A stretch of 64,000 bases of DNA, taken from Stenogyne calaminthoides. Lineage: Eukaryota; Streptophyta; Magnoliopsida; Lamiales; Lamiaceae. The position numbers were made by a program, and so were the translations under genes. Below, one piece after another: positions 1-11,660 of the stretch. A model generated the notes under the pieces. That model searched no databases and was not told the origin of the DNA. It saw only the letters and a list, made by a program, of their open reading frames with translations. Within the stretch, counting starts at the first letter, position 1. Each line of letters opens with the position of its first letter. Location: positions 7,888,085-7,952,084 of the forward strand of contig JBBCBC010000033.1 in assembly GCA_037126765.1 (NCBI GenBank), given 5' to 3'.

Positions 1-3000
1 CTCCATTCTCTCAAAATCTCATAATAGAACCAGAAGGTTCTCTTGATCTCCTCCCATGCATCATTGAACTGAATAGGCATCCATTTGTCAATGTGCGGCC
101 ATTTCTGAGTTTTTTCTGTACCCCTCCTTTTGCTCAAAAACTTTTTAAAACCACTTCTTCTTTTCTGCTTTTCTTCTTTCTTTTTCCTGATCAAAGGAAC
201 ACCTGACACAGAAGCAGCAGTCTTTTTCTCTTTTTCGATTTGAAGGGTTTTTAGAGTTTTCTTGGTATTGAAGACTTCTTTCTGAATTTCAGTTTCTTCT
301 TTTTCAGCTTCTTCCTCAGAATCTTCAAAATCCATTATCAATTTCCTCTGAGTAGGCTTAGAAGCTTTAGCTCTTTTCTTCTTTTCTTGTTCCACAAATG
401 CAACAACCTTTCTCTTTCCAGGTCTGACTTGATCTTCACCGGCTTGGCTTGTCTCAACCATCCTTCTAATACTCAGTTTCTCAGAAATTACTTCCTGAGT
501 GATCTGATCATTTGTCTGAGTGAAGGTAGGTTTCTCAGCTTCTTTGAATTTTAGCTTCTCAGTGGCTTCAACTTCTTTTAAGGCATCAGCAATTTTCTTT
601 CTTTCAGCTTCTTTCTGAGCCTTTTTCTTCAAGGTTTGTGCCAACAACTCACTTAGTTTGCCACCAGGTCTTTCCCCCTTTTTGGCACCATACCTTGGGA
701 GTAGTTGAGTCAGTGCAGTATCCATATGATATTGCTCTTTGCTTATACTTCGCATTTCCCCTGCCAACTGATCATGCTCATCCTCTAACCTTCTCATGTA
801 ATTCTTATCCATTGAGAACTCATCTGAAAGAGGTGCAAACTGATTTGAGAAGACATCATGCATCATCTCTGTCATCCTGGTCATGAGCATAGAGCCCATT
901 TCCTCAACAGCTGTTTTGATCATCAGATCATTCTTCTCAACCAGCTTGGCTTCAAGATAGGCAGTTCTTTCTTGATACATCTGCTTCATCTCAGCATTGA
1001 GCTCAGTTTTGACTACATCAATCTTTCCTTCCAAAGTAGTCATTTTATCTGCAAGAGTTGTTTGTAGTTGCAGCATGTCTGAAGATGAACTCAGATTTTA
1101 TCTGAGCTTTTGAGATTGGCTTGCCAAGGTTTCTTCAATTTGAGTCACTTTCTCCACCATTGGCACCACCTTCTCCAATTTATCCAGGATAGGACTGAAA
1201 TCAATCTCTGGAGTTTGTACAACTTTTTCCAACTGAGCTAGGTGCTCCAACTGAGCCTCAATCTGCATATCATACATAATAGATTTAAAGATATGAACTT
1301 CAATAGCTTTGGCATAATGTTTAATAGTGCCAAAAGATACCTGAAGAGTGCTAACTTCAGTCTGAGGATGTGTGATATCAGTCTGTGCAACATCAGTGTC
1401 CTTCTCCATCTGACTTTCAGTCTCTTTTTCTTTCTCAGCATCGGTCTGAGGTTCCTTCTCCCCCTCAGATTGTTTTTCAGCATCATCCTGTTTGTCACCC
1501 TCTTTATCTTGATGCTCATCTCCTTCTGGATTCATAGAACTTGAGGCATCAACATCAGCTTTCCTTTTCTCAGCCACCGTTCTCTTTACTAGCTCATCAA
1601 AGTCAGTAATTTTCATTCTAAGCTTGGTCTTCCTGAACCCAGAGAACTCTTTCAAAACAGCAGTCTTAGCATTCCACCACTCTTCTCCTCTGAAGGAGGC
1701 TATATTCAGCATCTCCGGAAGAGTCTGATTCAGGATGTAGACCGTGGTTCTGAGTCTGAAGAAGAGATCCTGAAGGTCATGATATGCAGTAAGCTCAGGG
1801 TATCTGTCCAGGATGAACCGTTCCCACTTGCTTCGCCATTCAGTTTCTTCTGCCTCTCCCTTCTTCAACTTTGGGCTCTCAGGGACAATAGGATCGGAAT
1901 GTACAAGTTCTGGTGCTGATGGATCATGAAATGGTTCATTTAGAAGCGCATCCAAGTTCAACAGTTCCTGAGGTTCAGACTGATATGAAGTCTGAACAGG
2001 TCTCTCTTCAGTAGGAATCTGAGGTCCCTTGAAGATTTCCTGAGAAATTTTATCTGAGCTCAGAGAAGTTTTGAGTACCTCAGAGAAAAGTTGTTCCTCA
2101 GTTTCTTGCTCCTGCGCAATTGTCACAACCTGAGCAAGAACCTGAAGTGGAGATTTCAACCCTTGCTAGCCTTCAGGTTGAGTTTCTTCAGTTTCACTAA
2201 CCTTCTCCTCAGTAATAAATTGAAGCTTTCTGCGTTTATGAGGAGCCAGTGTTTTCTTTTTCAGTTTTTCTCCTTTCTCTCTTTTAACTTACATCAGGGC
2301 TTTCCCCCTGGCTTGTTTGGCTTCAACAGCTTCTTCTTCAGCAGTCTCCTCCTGAGACTCAGAACGTTTCTCTTTCTTTCCTCTCAAAGTCTTCTTTGTT
2401 GGTGGTTTGAACATGATTTTTGACTTTGGAAAGGAAGTGGAATTGGCAAAGATGTCCTCCTCTTCTCTGCACATTTCTAAGATAAATGCAATCTTGGTTG
2501 CATGTAGAATCTTTCCTTTGACAACTACAGAGCCATTCACCTTCTGAATTTGTTTGGCTTGATCACTTACCACCTTGATCAAATAGTGCAACCAGTTGAA
2601 TGTCGTGGAAGGTGAATCTTCAATTGCCGCCATTAGCCTTAACTTAGGCGTGCTTATCTGTTCGAATCTACCAGATCTACTCATGATGCATTTGCTTACA
2701 ATATCCAACAATACTCGATATTTAGGCTTCAAATGCCTCTTATTCAGAGTAGCTTCAAACTTTACTGGATGCTCTGTAATTTTATCCAGATATTCTTGTT
2801 CCCTACCCATCATATATACCGTAGGGTCTTAACCTCTTTCACTTAATTCATATATGGCATTAAGATTCTTAGGAATAATATATAATTCCCTAACAAAATC
2901 CACATATTTTGAACCATGCTCCAAATGCGAGACTGTAATCTGAGATTCTATGCAATTCTCATCATCTAACTTCAAATTAGAGATAAACTCAATTACCTCT

Positions 3001-3173
3001 TTCTCATATTCGGCCTCTGGTTGATTCGCGACCAGGCATGTAAGCTTTGCCAAACGAATCATATGCAACGCCTCCTCCTCGTGAGTTGCATTGGATGAGC
3101 TTTCGAGAGAGACGACATATTCGTACCAAGGTTTATTGGAAATGGCGAGTTTGTCGTATACGGAAAGTGTCAT
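1..3173 (-). pseudogene. ORF3 of element A (third ORF downstream of pol), open except for four stops, C-terminus outside window
   Basis: One reading frame runs from the ATG at 3173 to the window edge, about 1057 codons, with no frameshift. It is broken by four stops, near 2829, 2289, 2161 and 1098. Each stop is TAA or TAG where CAA or CAG (Gln) would restore the frame by one C-to-T change. The N-terminal 250 residues are a mostly helical domain that aligns by eye with ORF3 of element D (paired blocks FISNLKLD/FLRNLRVD and LDIVSKCIM/FDILSKKIM) and resembles the putative plant transposon protein family. A Lys/Glu-rich linker, a long coiled-coil stretch and a Trp/Phe-rich segment (WEEIKRTFWFYYEILREW) follow. 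I see no signal peptide or membrane segment, so it does not look like an envelope protein. Function unknown. Confidence 0.8.
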
Positions 3174-3301
3174 TTTTGGAGAATTTCTGGTGAAGGGTTT
3201 TGAGATAGGTGAGAAATTTCTGGGCAATCGAGAGTTTTGAAGCAGAGTGTTTGTGAAGATGAAGGCTTTTTGGTATAGAGCTTTGAAGGAAATTTTTCCA
3301 A

Positions 3302-3310
3302 TGTATATAG
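3302..3310 (-). promoter_or_regulatory. TATA box proposed for ORF3 of element A
   Basis: On the minus strand CCTATATACA lies about 130 nt before the ORF3 ATG, and a CT/A-rich leader follows it. A TATA box also precedes ORF3 in element D, which supports separate transcription of this ORF. No transcript data are available here. Confidence 0.45.
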
Positions 3311-3835
3311 GATTTTGATTTATGGAAAATCGCGTAGATGAAGAAATCGACGGTCAAGATTAAAAACCGACTAAATAGGGTATATGAAAGGACGATTTCG
3401 CAAATACTAAGCCGCCAATTTATCCCTATTGGTGATTAATGAACAATGCATTTAATTACTGTTCCTGCAGACCATTGACTTTCTTCGTCTATTTCAAAGG
3501 TCCCGTCTAATTATTTCTTCAGGTGTTTTGTCATTTATTGTCAATGATTACTGAGATTCAGTTTAGACAATAAATGTGTTGCATGAGTCAATACTTCTTC
3601 AGACTAATTTTCTCCATCAGTCTTGACATTGATAATACTGACCTTGATAAAATGTCAAGATAATATCGAAAATCGATCTTGATAAAAGGTCGATATAATA
3701 TCGAAATCTTGATCTTCAGGATAACTGAGTTTTCCAAGACTCAGTGTTCAGTACTCTTAATTTTATCCTGAGTTTTTCAGTAAAAACCTAAGAAAACTTC
3801 ATGCATCTGAAAACCTTCAATTTTCCAGATTTACT
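3311..3835 (-). other. Spacer between pol and ORF3 of element A
   Basis: Noncoding AT-rich spacer after the RNase H stop, probably including upstream promoter DNA for ORF3. It holds a 36-bp direct repeat (next entry). I see no coding signal. Confidence 0.6.
3640..3712. repeat. Two direct repeats of about 36 bp in the pol-ORF3 spacer
   Basis: Two adjacent copies share the core CTTGATAAAA followed by ATAATATCGAAA, with a few differences. They form a local tandem duplication in the spacer. Confidence 0.7.
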
Positions 3836-5650
3836 TTATTCACCTGGATCCAACATACCTAATTCAACTGATAGTTCCTGAAATCTTGATTCAACCAAAG
3901 GTTTAGTCAAGATATCACTCCTCTCATTTATCAAGATGAATTTTTCCATTTCGATGTCTTTCTTCTCAACATGATCTCGATGAAGTGATGTCGATATCAA
4001 CATGCATCGGTGTGCAAATGAGATTTTGTGTAATAGCAATTGCACTATTATTATCACAAAATATAGGTACTTCATTAGCTATAATCTTATAATCCTCAAT
4101 TGTTGTGCGAGCTAAAGAATCATGCACAACATCTTCCGCAGCCATGTATTCAAACTTCGTGAGTCTTTGGTTGCTCTCGAGGTTTGTTTCTTTGAAAACC
4201 ATGATATCGGTTTACTTCCAAGAAATTGACAAGTTCTGTGGTAGACTTCTGTCAATTCTACATCCTCATAATCGAGATCCCGAATAACCGGTTAATTCAA
4301 GGTTATCATCATTTGGATACCATAATCCTCTATTCACAAGTGCCTTTAAGATATTTTAGAATCTTTTTGGCAAACCTCCATGTGACTAATTTTAGGATTA
4401 GCTTGGTATCTTGCACATATCCCAACAACAAATGTTATATCGGGCCTACTTGTCGTGAGATATAGCGGTGATCCAATGATCCTCTATAATCGGTGTGATT
4501 TACTAATTTGCCTTCGGGATCGGGATCCATCTTGTAGTTAGTATTCATAGGAATTCTAAGCGCATTGCAATTCATACACCATACTTTGCAATCGGATCTA
4601 CGGTGTATTTTTGCTTGATTGATGAAAATTCCTTCCTTAGTTTGTTTCACCAAGTCCAAGAAAGAAATTCATCTCCCCATCATTGACATCTCAAACTTTT
4701 CCTTTCATCGGGGTAGAAAACTTTTTCACACGGTGATGATTTGGAGATCCAAAAATGATGTCATCTACATAAATCTGAACAAGTAAGATGTATTTCCCAT
4801 CTTCTATCCTGAACAGAGTCCTATCAACAGTTCCTTTGATAAAACCATGGTCAGTAAGAACTGAGAAAGGGTATCATACCATGCTCGGGGTGCTTGCTTA
4901 AGACCATACAAGGCTTTCCGAGCACAGAACTTGGTCATTCTCATGCGAAACCAGGAGGTTGTTCCACATAAACCTCTTCCTTAAGCACACCATTTAGAAA
5001 TGCACTTTTCACATCCATCGATAGATCGTGAATTTCATGTGGGCAGCATATGCAAGAAACAATCTGATGGCTTCTAGTTTTGCAACAGGTGCAAAGGTTT
5101 CATCATAATCCAAGCCTTCTTCTTGGGAATAACCTTATGCAACTAGCCTTGCCTTGTTTCTCACAATGTTATTGTTTTCATCTCTCTTATTCTTGAACAC
5201 CCACTTAGTTCCAATCACATTGTGCCTCTTAGGTCTATCCACTAGCTCCCAAACTTCATTCCTTGAGAACTGATTCAGCTCTTCTTGCATAGCAGTAATC
5301 CAAAATGAATCTTGTAGAGCTGCTTCAATCTCAGTAGGTTCTTTTTCAGATAGGAAGCAGCAGAACAAAGCACTTTCTCCATGGAACCTTCTTGTTTTGA
5401 CACCATCTGATAGATCACCCACAATCTTACTTGTAGGATGACTATCCAACCATTTTCTCCTGGATGTTCCCCCTTCAGTAGTATCCTCAACATCAGAAAT
5501 GTTAGGTTCAAGTAGTTCATTAAATTCAGGGAACAATAGAAAAGGAGAAAGTGAATCATCTTCCTTAGGGGAAATTCCATTCAGAACATTTTCAGAGACA
5601 TTTGTTCCCCATTGGTTGATAGATTCAGAGTTTGCCTCAGCTGTGACCAC
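3836..5650 (-). pseudogene. RT and RNase H of element A (broken)
   Basis: The RT domain opens with the copia block NEVWELVD, then IGTKWVFKNKRDENN. The catalytic YVDD is encoded at 4760-4771 in the context VQIYVDDIIFGSP. RNase H follows, with CDNNSAI, the ADILTKPL-type block near 3880-3900 and a natural stop at 3836. The frame is lost several times between 3950 and 5150. Most losses fall where the relative C has CAG or CTG and this copy has CG or CCG, so some may be sequence errors. In a live element this polyprotein would copy the RNA genome into DNA in the virus-like particle. Confidence 0.85.
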
Positions 5651-5677
5651 ATCTTCATCGGCATTACATACCTGAGT

Positions 5678-7265
5678 CTAAACTGGTGTATGTTCAGATT
5701 GGTCAGCTTCAGTGTGTTGGCTTTCCTTCAGTGGAGAATTTCCATCCTGAGTCTCACCATCCTGAGTTTTTTCCTCATGAACTTCTTTGTCTGAGTCTGA
5801 TTCACTCCATTCATAGAAAGTGATTGACTTCTTCTTTTCAGGTTCAGAGGATGTTTTATCATTCTTTTTCAGGCTAAGTCTGGTGATTCTCTTGATCAAA
5901 TCTCCCGAGTCATGTTCCTGTTTCTTCTGAACACAAGTAGATTCATCAAAAATAACATTAGGTGTTTCTTCCACAATAAGAGTCCTACAGTTGTAAACTT
6001 TGAAGGCTTTACTGACTTCAGAATATCCTAAGAATATCCCTTCATCAGCTTTGCTATCAAAAGTTTTCAACTAATCTTTACCATTATTGTGTATGAAACA
6101 CTTGCAACCAAACACACGAAAGAAAGAGACAAGAAGCTTCCTTTCATTCCACAGTTCATATGGAGTTTTTCCTTGGTTCTTGGTCAGCATGGATCTGTTC
6201 TGAGAGTAGCATGCAGTGTTGATAGCTTCAGCCCAAAATCTCTTAGGAATATCAGCTTCAAAGAATCATTGTCCTTGCGAACTTCTTTTTAGAGTCCTAT
6301 TTTTCAAACAACACCATTCATTGTGGGGTCCTTGCAGCTGATGTTTCATGAGCTATTGCATTTCCTGCACAATAATCAGATATGATATGATTGATAAACT
6401 CAATTCCTTTATCTGATCTGATTTTGACCACACTCAGATTCTTTTCAGTACTGAGCCTTTTCAGTAGTTCAGGCAGTTTTGTTTGAGTCTCTTTCTTATT
6501 GAGTAAGAATATGACCCATGTGTATCTAGAGTAGTCATCAACTACCACAAGTGTGTATTTTCTGCCATTAGTGCTCACAGGTGTTACTGGACCAAAGAGA
6601 TCCATATGTAACAGTTGTAGTATTCTATCAGTAGAAACATCTACTTTGCTTTTGAAAGATGCTCTGATTTGTTTTCCTTTCTGACAAGCATCACATACAT
6701 GATCTTTACTGAACACTTCATTTGGTAACCCTCTTAAAAGTGCTAATCTTGCAAGTTTGTTCAGGGTTTTGAAGTTTAAGTGATTCATTCTTTTGTGCCA
6801 CAACCAACTGGTATCAGTGGAACTTTTTGCAACCAAACATGTATCTTTAGGAGTTGAACTCCAATCAGCAAGATACACATTTCCTTTTCTAGTACCAGTC
6901 AGTAAAATTTTCTGTGAAGTATTGTCTTTCACATAACATAAGTTCTTTGAGAACTCAACACTGAATCCTTTGTCACAGAATTGACTGATAGAAAACAAAT
7001 TATGCTTTAGACCAGACACATATGAAACACCATGGATATAAACAGAGTCAACTTCAAGAGTTCCATATCCTTCAGTTTGTCCTTTGGAATTGTCTCCAAA
7101 TGTGATTTGAGGGCCTTTTTGCTCAACATAGTTAGTGATTAGTTGCTTATATCCTGCCATATGTCTTGAACATCCACTGTCCAGATACCATACAGCAGGT
7201 GCCAATTCATTACCACTCATCAGTGCTATGTTGTTTTCATTCAACTCAGTGCCCTTTTCCTTCAC
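5678..7265 (-). pseudogene. Protease and integrase of element A
   Basis: A 315-residue open stretch starts the segment. The aspartic protease motif WYLDSGCSRHM is at about residue 26. The integrase zinc-binding HHCC region runs from WLWHKRMNH to CDACQKGKQ (about 154-200), and the catalytic core has HMDLFGPV and VDDYSRYTWV. A one-base loss near 6320, just after RTPQ, breaks the frame before the third catalytic residue (Glu). The integrase C-terminal part resumes at 6070 with ADEGIFLGYSEVSKAF and continues into an acidic, Ser/Glu-rich linker. A TAG near 5678, probably from CAG, separates it from RT. The protein closely resembles element B. Confidence 0.88.
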
Positions 7266-7277
7266 CTGAAAAACAGA

Positions 7278-9646
7278 TCAGTTCTTAGGTACCCATTTGG
7301 TGTAGGGTCCTACCAGGTTAGCTGTACCTTTTGGAACCCAAATCTGCCTAACAACTCTAATTACTTTAGAGTGGCTGATTTGTCTCCCATAAACATCTAC
7401 ATACACATTCACCACCCTAGGAGCCTTGGGCAAGATTATCACGTGCATGAGTGCCAGCCTTAGCATGAACATGAGCCTTAGAGTTCTTCTTGGGTTCAGG
7501 CCTTTTGTTCAAGTGCCTTGGCTTTTGTGCAGCTAGTCTCTGTCTCTGCTGACTTGAGTTCAGGAAACCTTTACCCTTAGGCAAGTGGGGTTTTAGGTTA
7601 CTGTCTTGAAATTGGGGTCTTTCAATGTCGAGGACTTGGTCTTTTAGGTTGAGAATATCTCTCTTTGAAAGTGTTTCTCTTCCGAAAATTCCTCGATGGT
7701 TGGTCTGAGATCTCTTTAGGTTAGTATTCTTAGCCCGAGGCTTTGAAAATCTTGGCAGGGAAAATTTCCTCCGAGTGTTCGGGTTTTCTAGCCTTTTCCC
7801 GAGAGGTGCGGACTTTCTTCCCTGAACCTTCGCTTTTTTCAAACCATAGGTCCTTTACCCTTGTCTAAAACTCAGGGCGGTTCTTCAAGAAGAAGATTAG
7901 ATGCCACTGGTTTAACAAAGACAGTCTTGGTGCTACTAGAAGCAACATTCAGAAGACCTTGTGAGGTTCCCCCGGAATGTATCCCAATCCAACTTTTTAT
8001 AGTTGCGGTCTTTGATAACTCTAAATTTCATCTATCACTTTAGATGCGAGAATTCAATAGAGTTAACTTTTCTCAAGACTATCCTCACATTTCTTTAGAC
8101 TTTCATGCTTCTCAAAGAGGTCATTGAACTCAGTTCTGATAAGCTGAATTTCTTTAGTGGATTTCTCTAATTTTCCATTCAGGATCTCTATCACCTTCTT
8201 TTTTTTTCGAGAGTTGTACTTTCGAACATCCGATTCATCAAGAGTTCCCATCAATCGAGAAGTGATCTCAGCATTTTTAGAGTCTTTCCACTTGATTCTC
8301 GTGATCGGTTCCTTGTCCCGCTCTTGAGTTTGATGGAGTTCTTGTAACAGAAGAATAGTCCTTCATAAGATTCTCAAACGAATCCATCAGTCAAAATTTA
8401 TTTCATAGTTGAACTTGAGAACTCATGTGCTTGTGTAGGAGCAACAAGAGATAGAAGAATTTACCTCCTCCATAGCCATAAGGCCAGATATCATCATTGT
8501 CACTATCGAGGAAATCTCATATGAGAACCTGGAACTTTCTTCGAATGTTCTTCTTCCTCAAAGAATCATAACTTTCTTCTTTGGAGATCTTCTGTCTCTC
8601 TTGGCTTGTCTTTTCCTTTCTTTCTTTGAAGCTTTTCACTCGGGGCGGTCATATTGAAAGTGACCTTTTTTTGGCAGTTGTAGCATCTGTTAGCATCATC
8701 ATCCCGATCACTTTCCTCCTTGGTCTTGGAGTCCTTCTTTTTTGGATGAGGATCCTTCACTTTTTCCGGTCCTTTCTTTTCTCGGTGTATTTGTCCTCGA
8801 CTTTTGAGTCTCTCTTAGACTGTGATTCTGTAATATTTCTTATATTTCCCATATATCCGCTATTGAGTCTTTCAAACCTCCTTGCCATCAAGATTATCTT
8901 ATCCTCATGCTCATCCCGATTTTTGGCAAGTGAGTTCTCGGACTCTCTAGACTTCTGAGATTTCTCTTTGGCTTTGAAAGCCACATTCTTGCTAGATGAA
9001 GAATCATCTTTCTTTGTCGATTTCTTAGTTTTCTTGTCAATCACAAACTCATAAGCTTTCGGTTCGAGGAAAACTTGTTGATATGGCATGGAATAAATAT
9101 TTTTGGTGTTTTCAATCACCACATCATGTATATCCCATTTCTTAGATAATCCTCTAAGAATTTTCAGTGCCACTTCTCTTTGTGGGTATCTTTTCCCAAG
9201 AGCCCTCAGATCATTCATGATGCTAGTGAATCTGACCTCAAGTTTGTCAATGGATTCACTATCTTCCATTTCAAAGCTATCAAACTTTCCAATAGCAACA
9301 TAAAGTTTGTTTTCCTTAATATGATCGTGCCTTGACACATAACTTGACAAGTGTGTCCCATATTTCTTTTGCAGTTTCACAGTGAGAAATCATCCCCATA
9401 ACACCATCATTAATAGTGCTATACAAAGTATCTTTAGCAATGTAGTCCAGATTGACTAACTTTCTCTCATCAGGAGTAAGTTGATCATCAGACTTTGGAA
9501 ATTCATCTCTGGGATCATTCCTCTCAGTATCAGTGATTTTGGGATTCACAACAGTAAATTTGAATGGTCCTTCAGAAACCACTCTCCACATTCTTCCATA
9601 GGTCATAGCTCTCAACAGAGAACATAGGAAGTTTCTTAGAAGGCAT
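7278..9646 (-). pseudogene. gag of element A (broken)
   Basis: The likely start is the ATG at 9646 (MPSKKLPMFSVESYDLW), about 110 nt inside the primer site. The frame shifts after about 25 residues, where the text suggests a missing piece. It then reads through the copia capsid-type domain (ETAKEIWDTL, then ALKILRGLSKKWD near 9150). A zinc knuckle near 8690 keeps CYNC, but its His and last Cys are lost in the break CYNCQKKVTF. From 8560 to 7420 several short frames hold the basic gag tail, including YGRQI near the protease boundary. Bases 7843-8560 show many CG steps typical of the suspected base-call errors. Confidence 0.75.
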
Positions 9647-9755
9647 GATGACTGAGCCTTGTAAGATATCAGCAAACAGATCTATTCAGTAGACCACCAA
9701 AGTCTTTCAGCAAAATAGACTACGGCTACCAAAGCATGTGGTCAAATTGAACCAC

Positions 9756-9770
9756 TGCTCTGATACCACT
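9756..9770 (-). other. Primer binding site of element A (initiator Met tRNA)
   Basis: AGTGGTATCAGAGCA on the minus strand directly abuts the inner edge of the LTR. TGGTATCAGAGC is the usual complement to the 3' end of plant initiator-Met tRNA. Confidence 0.92.
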
Positions 9771-10737
9771 TGTTGGTCCCAGTGCTAACGAGTCTCACAC
9801 GTATGGGGGGGGGGAATACACGTGTTCAATGATTTTAAAACATTTTTTTCACTGAGGTCAGATGGGTCAGGTTATCCTGATGATTTTGCCCTGAGAAGCA
9901 CAGATTGCCTCGAGTCAAAGTCTCATCGAGACAATGATCATTTGCTTTCGAAGCTTCAGATTAGCCTAACCGAGCTCGAAGTTTATCGAGATCCCGAGGC
10001 GCTTGGATCGAGATAATTATCTTATCGAGCCCTCAAAGAGAGTTAGTTCGGTTTGGTAACTATCTGTTCTAGCTACTCAAGTGTGCGAAATGGTTGGCCC
10101 TAAGTTTATACTCGTTTTAGCTTTGCTGAAAATCTTCCCTTCAATAAAACAGTGATTAAGGCTGTGATCAATTTGATGCAAGTCCAGTGGATTTGTTACA
10201 ACTGAATATCAGTGAACTATGCTTTCAGTGAAAAACATGCAACAGATAATAATGCAGTACATAAAGAAAAACAACACAGCAATTATAGTGGTTTAGAGAC
10301 TCAAGCTCCTACGTCCACTCTCTCTGATCTTCAGAGAAATTCCTTAACCACTTCCTAAAGCTTTCTGGCTAACTCACTGTAGCTTACTCACTTTTCTACC
10401 TTGAGTTTTCTGGCTAAATCACTGTAGCTTACTAACTCTTTACAACTCCAACTCACCAACAAAACACACACAAACTACCTTAACAAAGGGTTTGGGTTTT
10501 GGGTTGGTTTCCAACTAGGATGAGACATCCTTTACAATAAGAACAATGTAAAGGCTAGGATATCTCTACTAAGCTTTAGATATTTCTTACCAATCTAGGC
10601 TTAGTGAATGAGCTCTCTCCAATGTGAAACACTTGGGAAATTCTAGGGTTTTCGAGTGCTTCAATTTGCAATAATACGAATGAGCTCTTGAGTTGCTTTG
10701 AAATTTCCCGTAACCTCTCAATGTAAAGGGTCTTTGG

Positions 10738-10745
10738 TATTTATA
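10738..10745 (-). promoter_or_regulatory. TATA box of the element A LTR
   Basis: TATAAATA in the context GCCTATAAATACC on the minus strand. The same box is present at the equivalent place in element B. It should start the full-length transcript. Confidence 0.75.
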
Positions 10746-11288
10746 GGCAACTTCACCAAGGTCACTCTTGAAAAACTATTCTTTGGAGGAGATAGCTTCA
10801 TGAGTTTCCTCTTATGGTGTTTGATGAACGGCTATATTTAGGGTTTGAATACTCCCTTGCATATTTTAGGAAATATGCAGTCACGTAGCCAATCACCAAT
10901 TTTTTGCGATCGGAACTTAGTATCTATCGACATGATTCAAGTGTCCGTCGCTTTCAAATGTCGAGAAAAAATCTGATGTTGTCTTCCTCCCGATTGGTTC
11001 TTGTCTTCAGTAAATGTAGACAAACAAAACGGCTCTTTTTGGTCAATCTCTCTGAATGAGATAACCTTAAACAACACTTAGACTTAGTTCCTTTTGTCTG
11101 CATATGAATGTTTTGGGCAATATCTATTTTTCTGAATATTTGCGTTTTTCTCAGTTTTGTAGTCTTCAGATAGATATTATTCAAAGTCCTACGAACATTG
11201 AGGTTATCTCGAGTATTGAAATCTTCATCGAGTCTTCAAGAACTACCGGTCTTGAGATCTTCTCGAGTCTTGATGTCTTTGACATATC

Positions 11289-11500
11289 GAGTCTTGACAT
11301 CTTCAAAGAGTCTTCGAGATGTCTTCAATGAACATATCGAGTCTTGATGTCTTCAATGACATACTGAGTCTTCGGTGTCTTCAGTGACATATTGAGTCTT
11401 CAGTGTCTTCAATGACATACTGAGTCTTGATGTCTTGATGACATACCGAGTCTTGATGTCTTCAAAGTGACATCCGAGTCTTGATGTCTTCAAAATCTAA
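11289..11500 (-). repeat. U3 tandem array of element A LTR, period about 27-28 bp
   Basis: The plus-strand core GAGTCTTGATGTCTTCA recurs at 11339, 11366, 11394, 11422, 11448 and 11476 (spacing 26-28 bp), with degenerate copies before that. It lies far upstream of the TATA box, where U3 enhancers would be expected. Confidence 0.85.
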
Positions 11501-11660
11501 CCTGATCTATATCTGCTGACTATACATGGTGCAGATAACTTTCTGAACAATCCATATTGAAACCTGACTCAGTCTATCAAGATTATCCTGAACATGTCAT
11601 ACTCAGGGTTTTTGGGATCTAATCAAAACTTCTTTATTAAATTCATCTCCCAACAATTTA

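Larger units (their letters stand above)
1..11655 (-). mobile_element. Element A: SIRE-like Ty1/copia retrotransposon with third ORF, 3' end outside window
   Basis: Read on the minus strand, the order is 5' LTR, Met-tRNA primer site, gag, protease, integrase, RT, RNase H, a 0.6-kb spacer and a long third ORF that leaves the window. The 3' LTR must lie to the left. The 5' LTR is bounded by TG...CA ends. Outside it the sequence ATTTA (11656-11660) is one half of a possible target duplication. The DNA just beyond matches the AT-rich tandem repeat, so A probably inserted in that repeat. The SIRE-like assignment is an inference from the gag/integrase style and the extra ORF downstream of pol. Element B at the other end of the window is the same family. 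Confidence 0.9.
9771..11655 (-). mobile_element. 5' LTR of element A (1885 bp)
   Basis: On the minus strand it begins TGTTGGGAGATGAAT and ends GGGACCAACA, next to the primer site. The start matches the LTR of element B at 60758 nearly base for base. It carries a U3 tandem array, a TATA box and the U5 block AGAGTGGACGTAGGA shared with other LTRs here. Patches near 9900-10030 and 10905-11345 show CG where CAG/CTG would be expected. Confidence 0.92.

Noticed and set aside
638..1067. Plus-strand ORFs over element A ORF3 (also 1242-1544, 2091-2423, 2596-2832)
   Set aside because: Shadows of the minus-strand frame, which has clear domain similarity and runs over 1000 codons.
1..3173. Calling ORF3 an envelope gene
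   Set aside because: No signal peptide, transmembrane segment or coat-like motif could be seen; position alone is not enough.
9756..9770. tRNA gene at the primer sites
   Set aside because: Only the 12-15 nt complementary to the tRNA 3' end are present, not a tRNA fold. The same applies at 17605 and 44547.
11289..11500. CRISPR-like array
   Set aside because: Units are imperfect, contiguous and without unique spacers; it lies in a retrotransposon U3. The same holds for 42290-42440 and 60911-61440.
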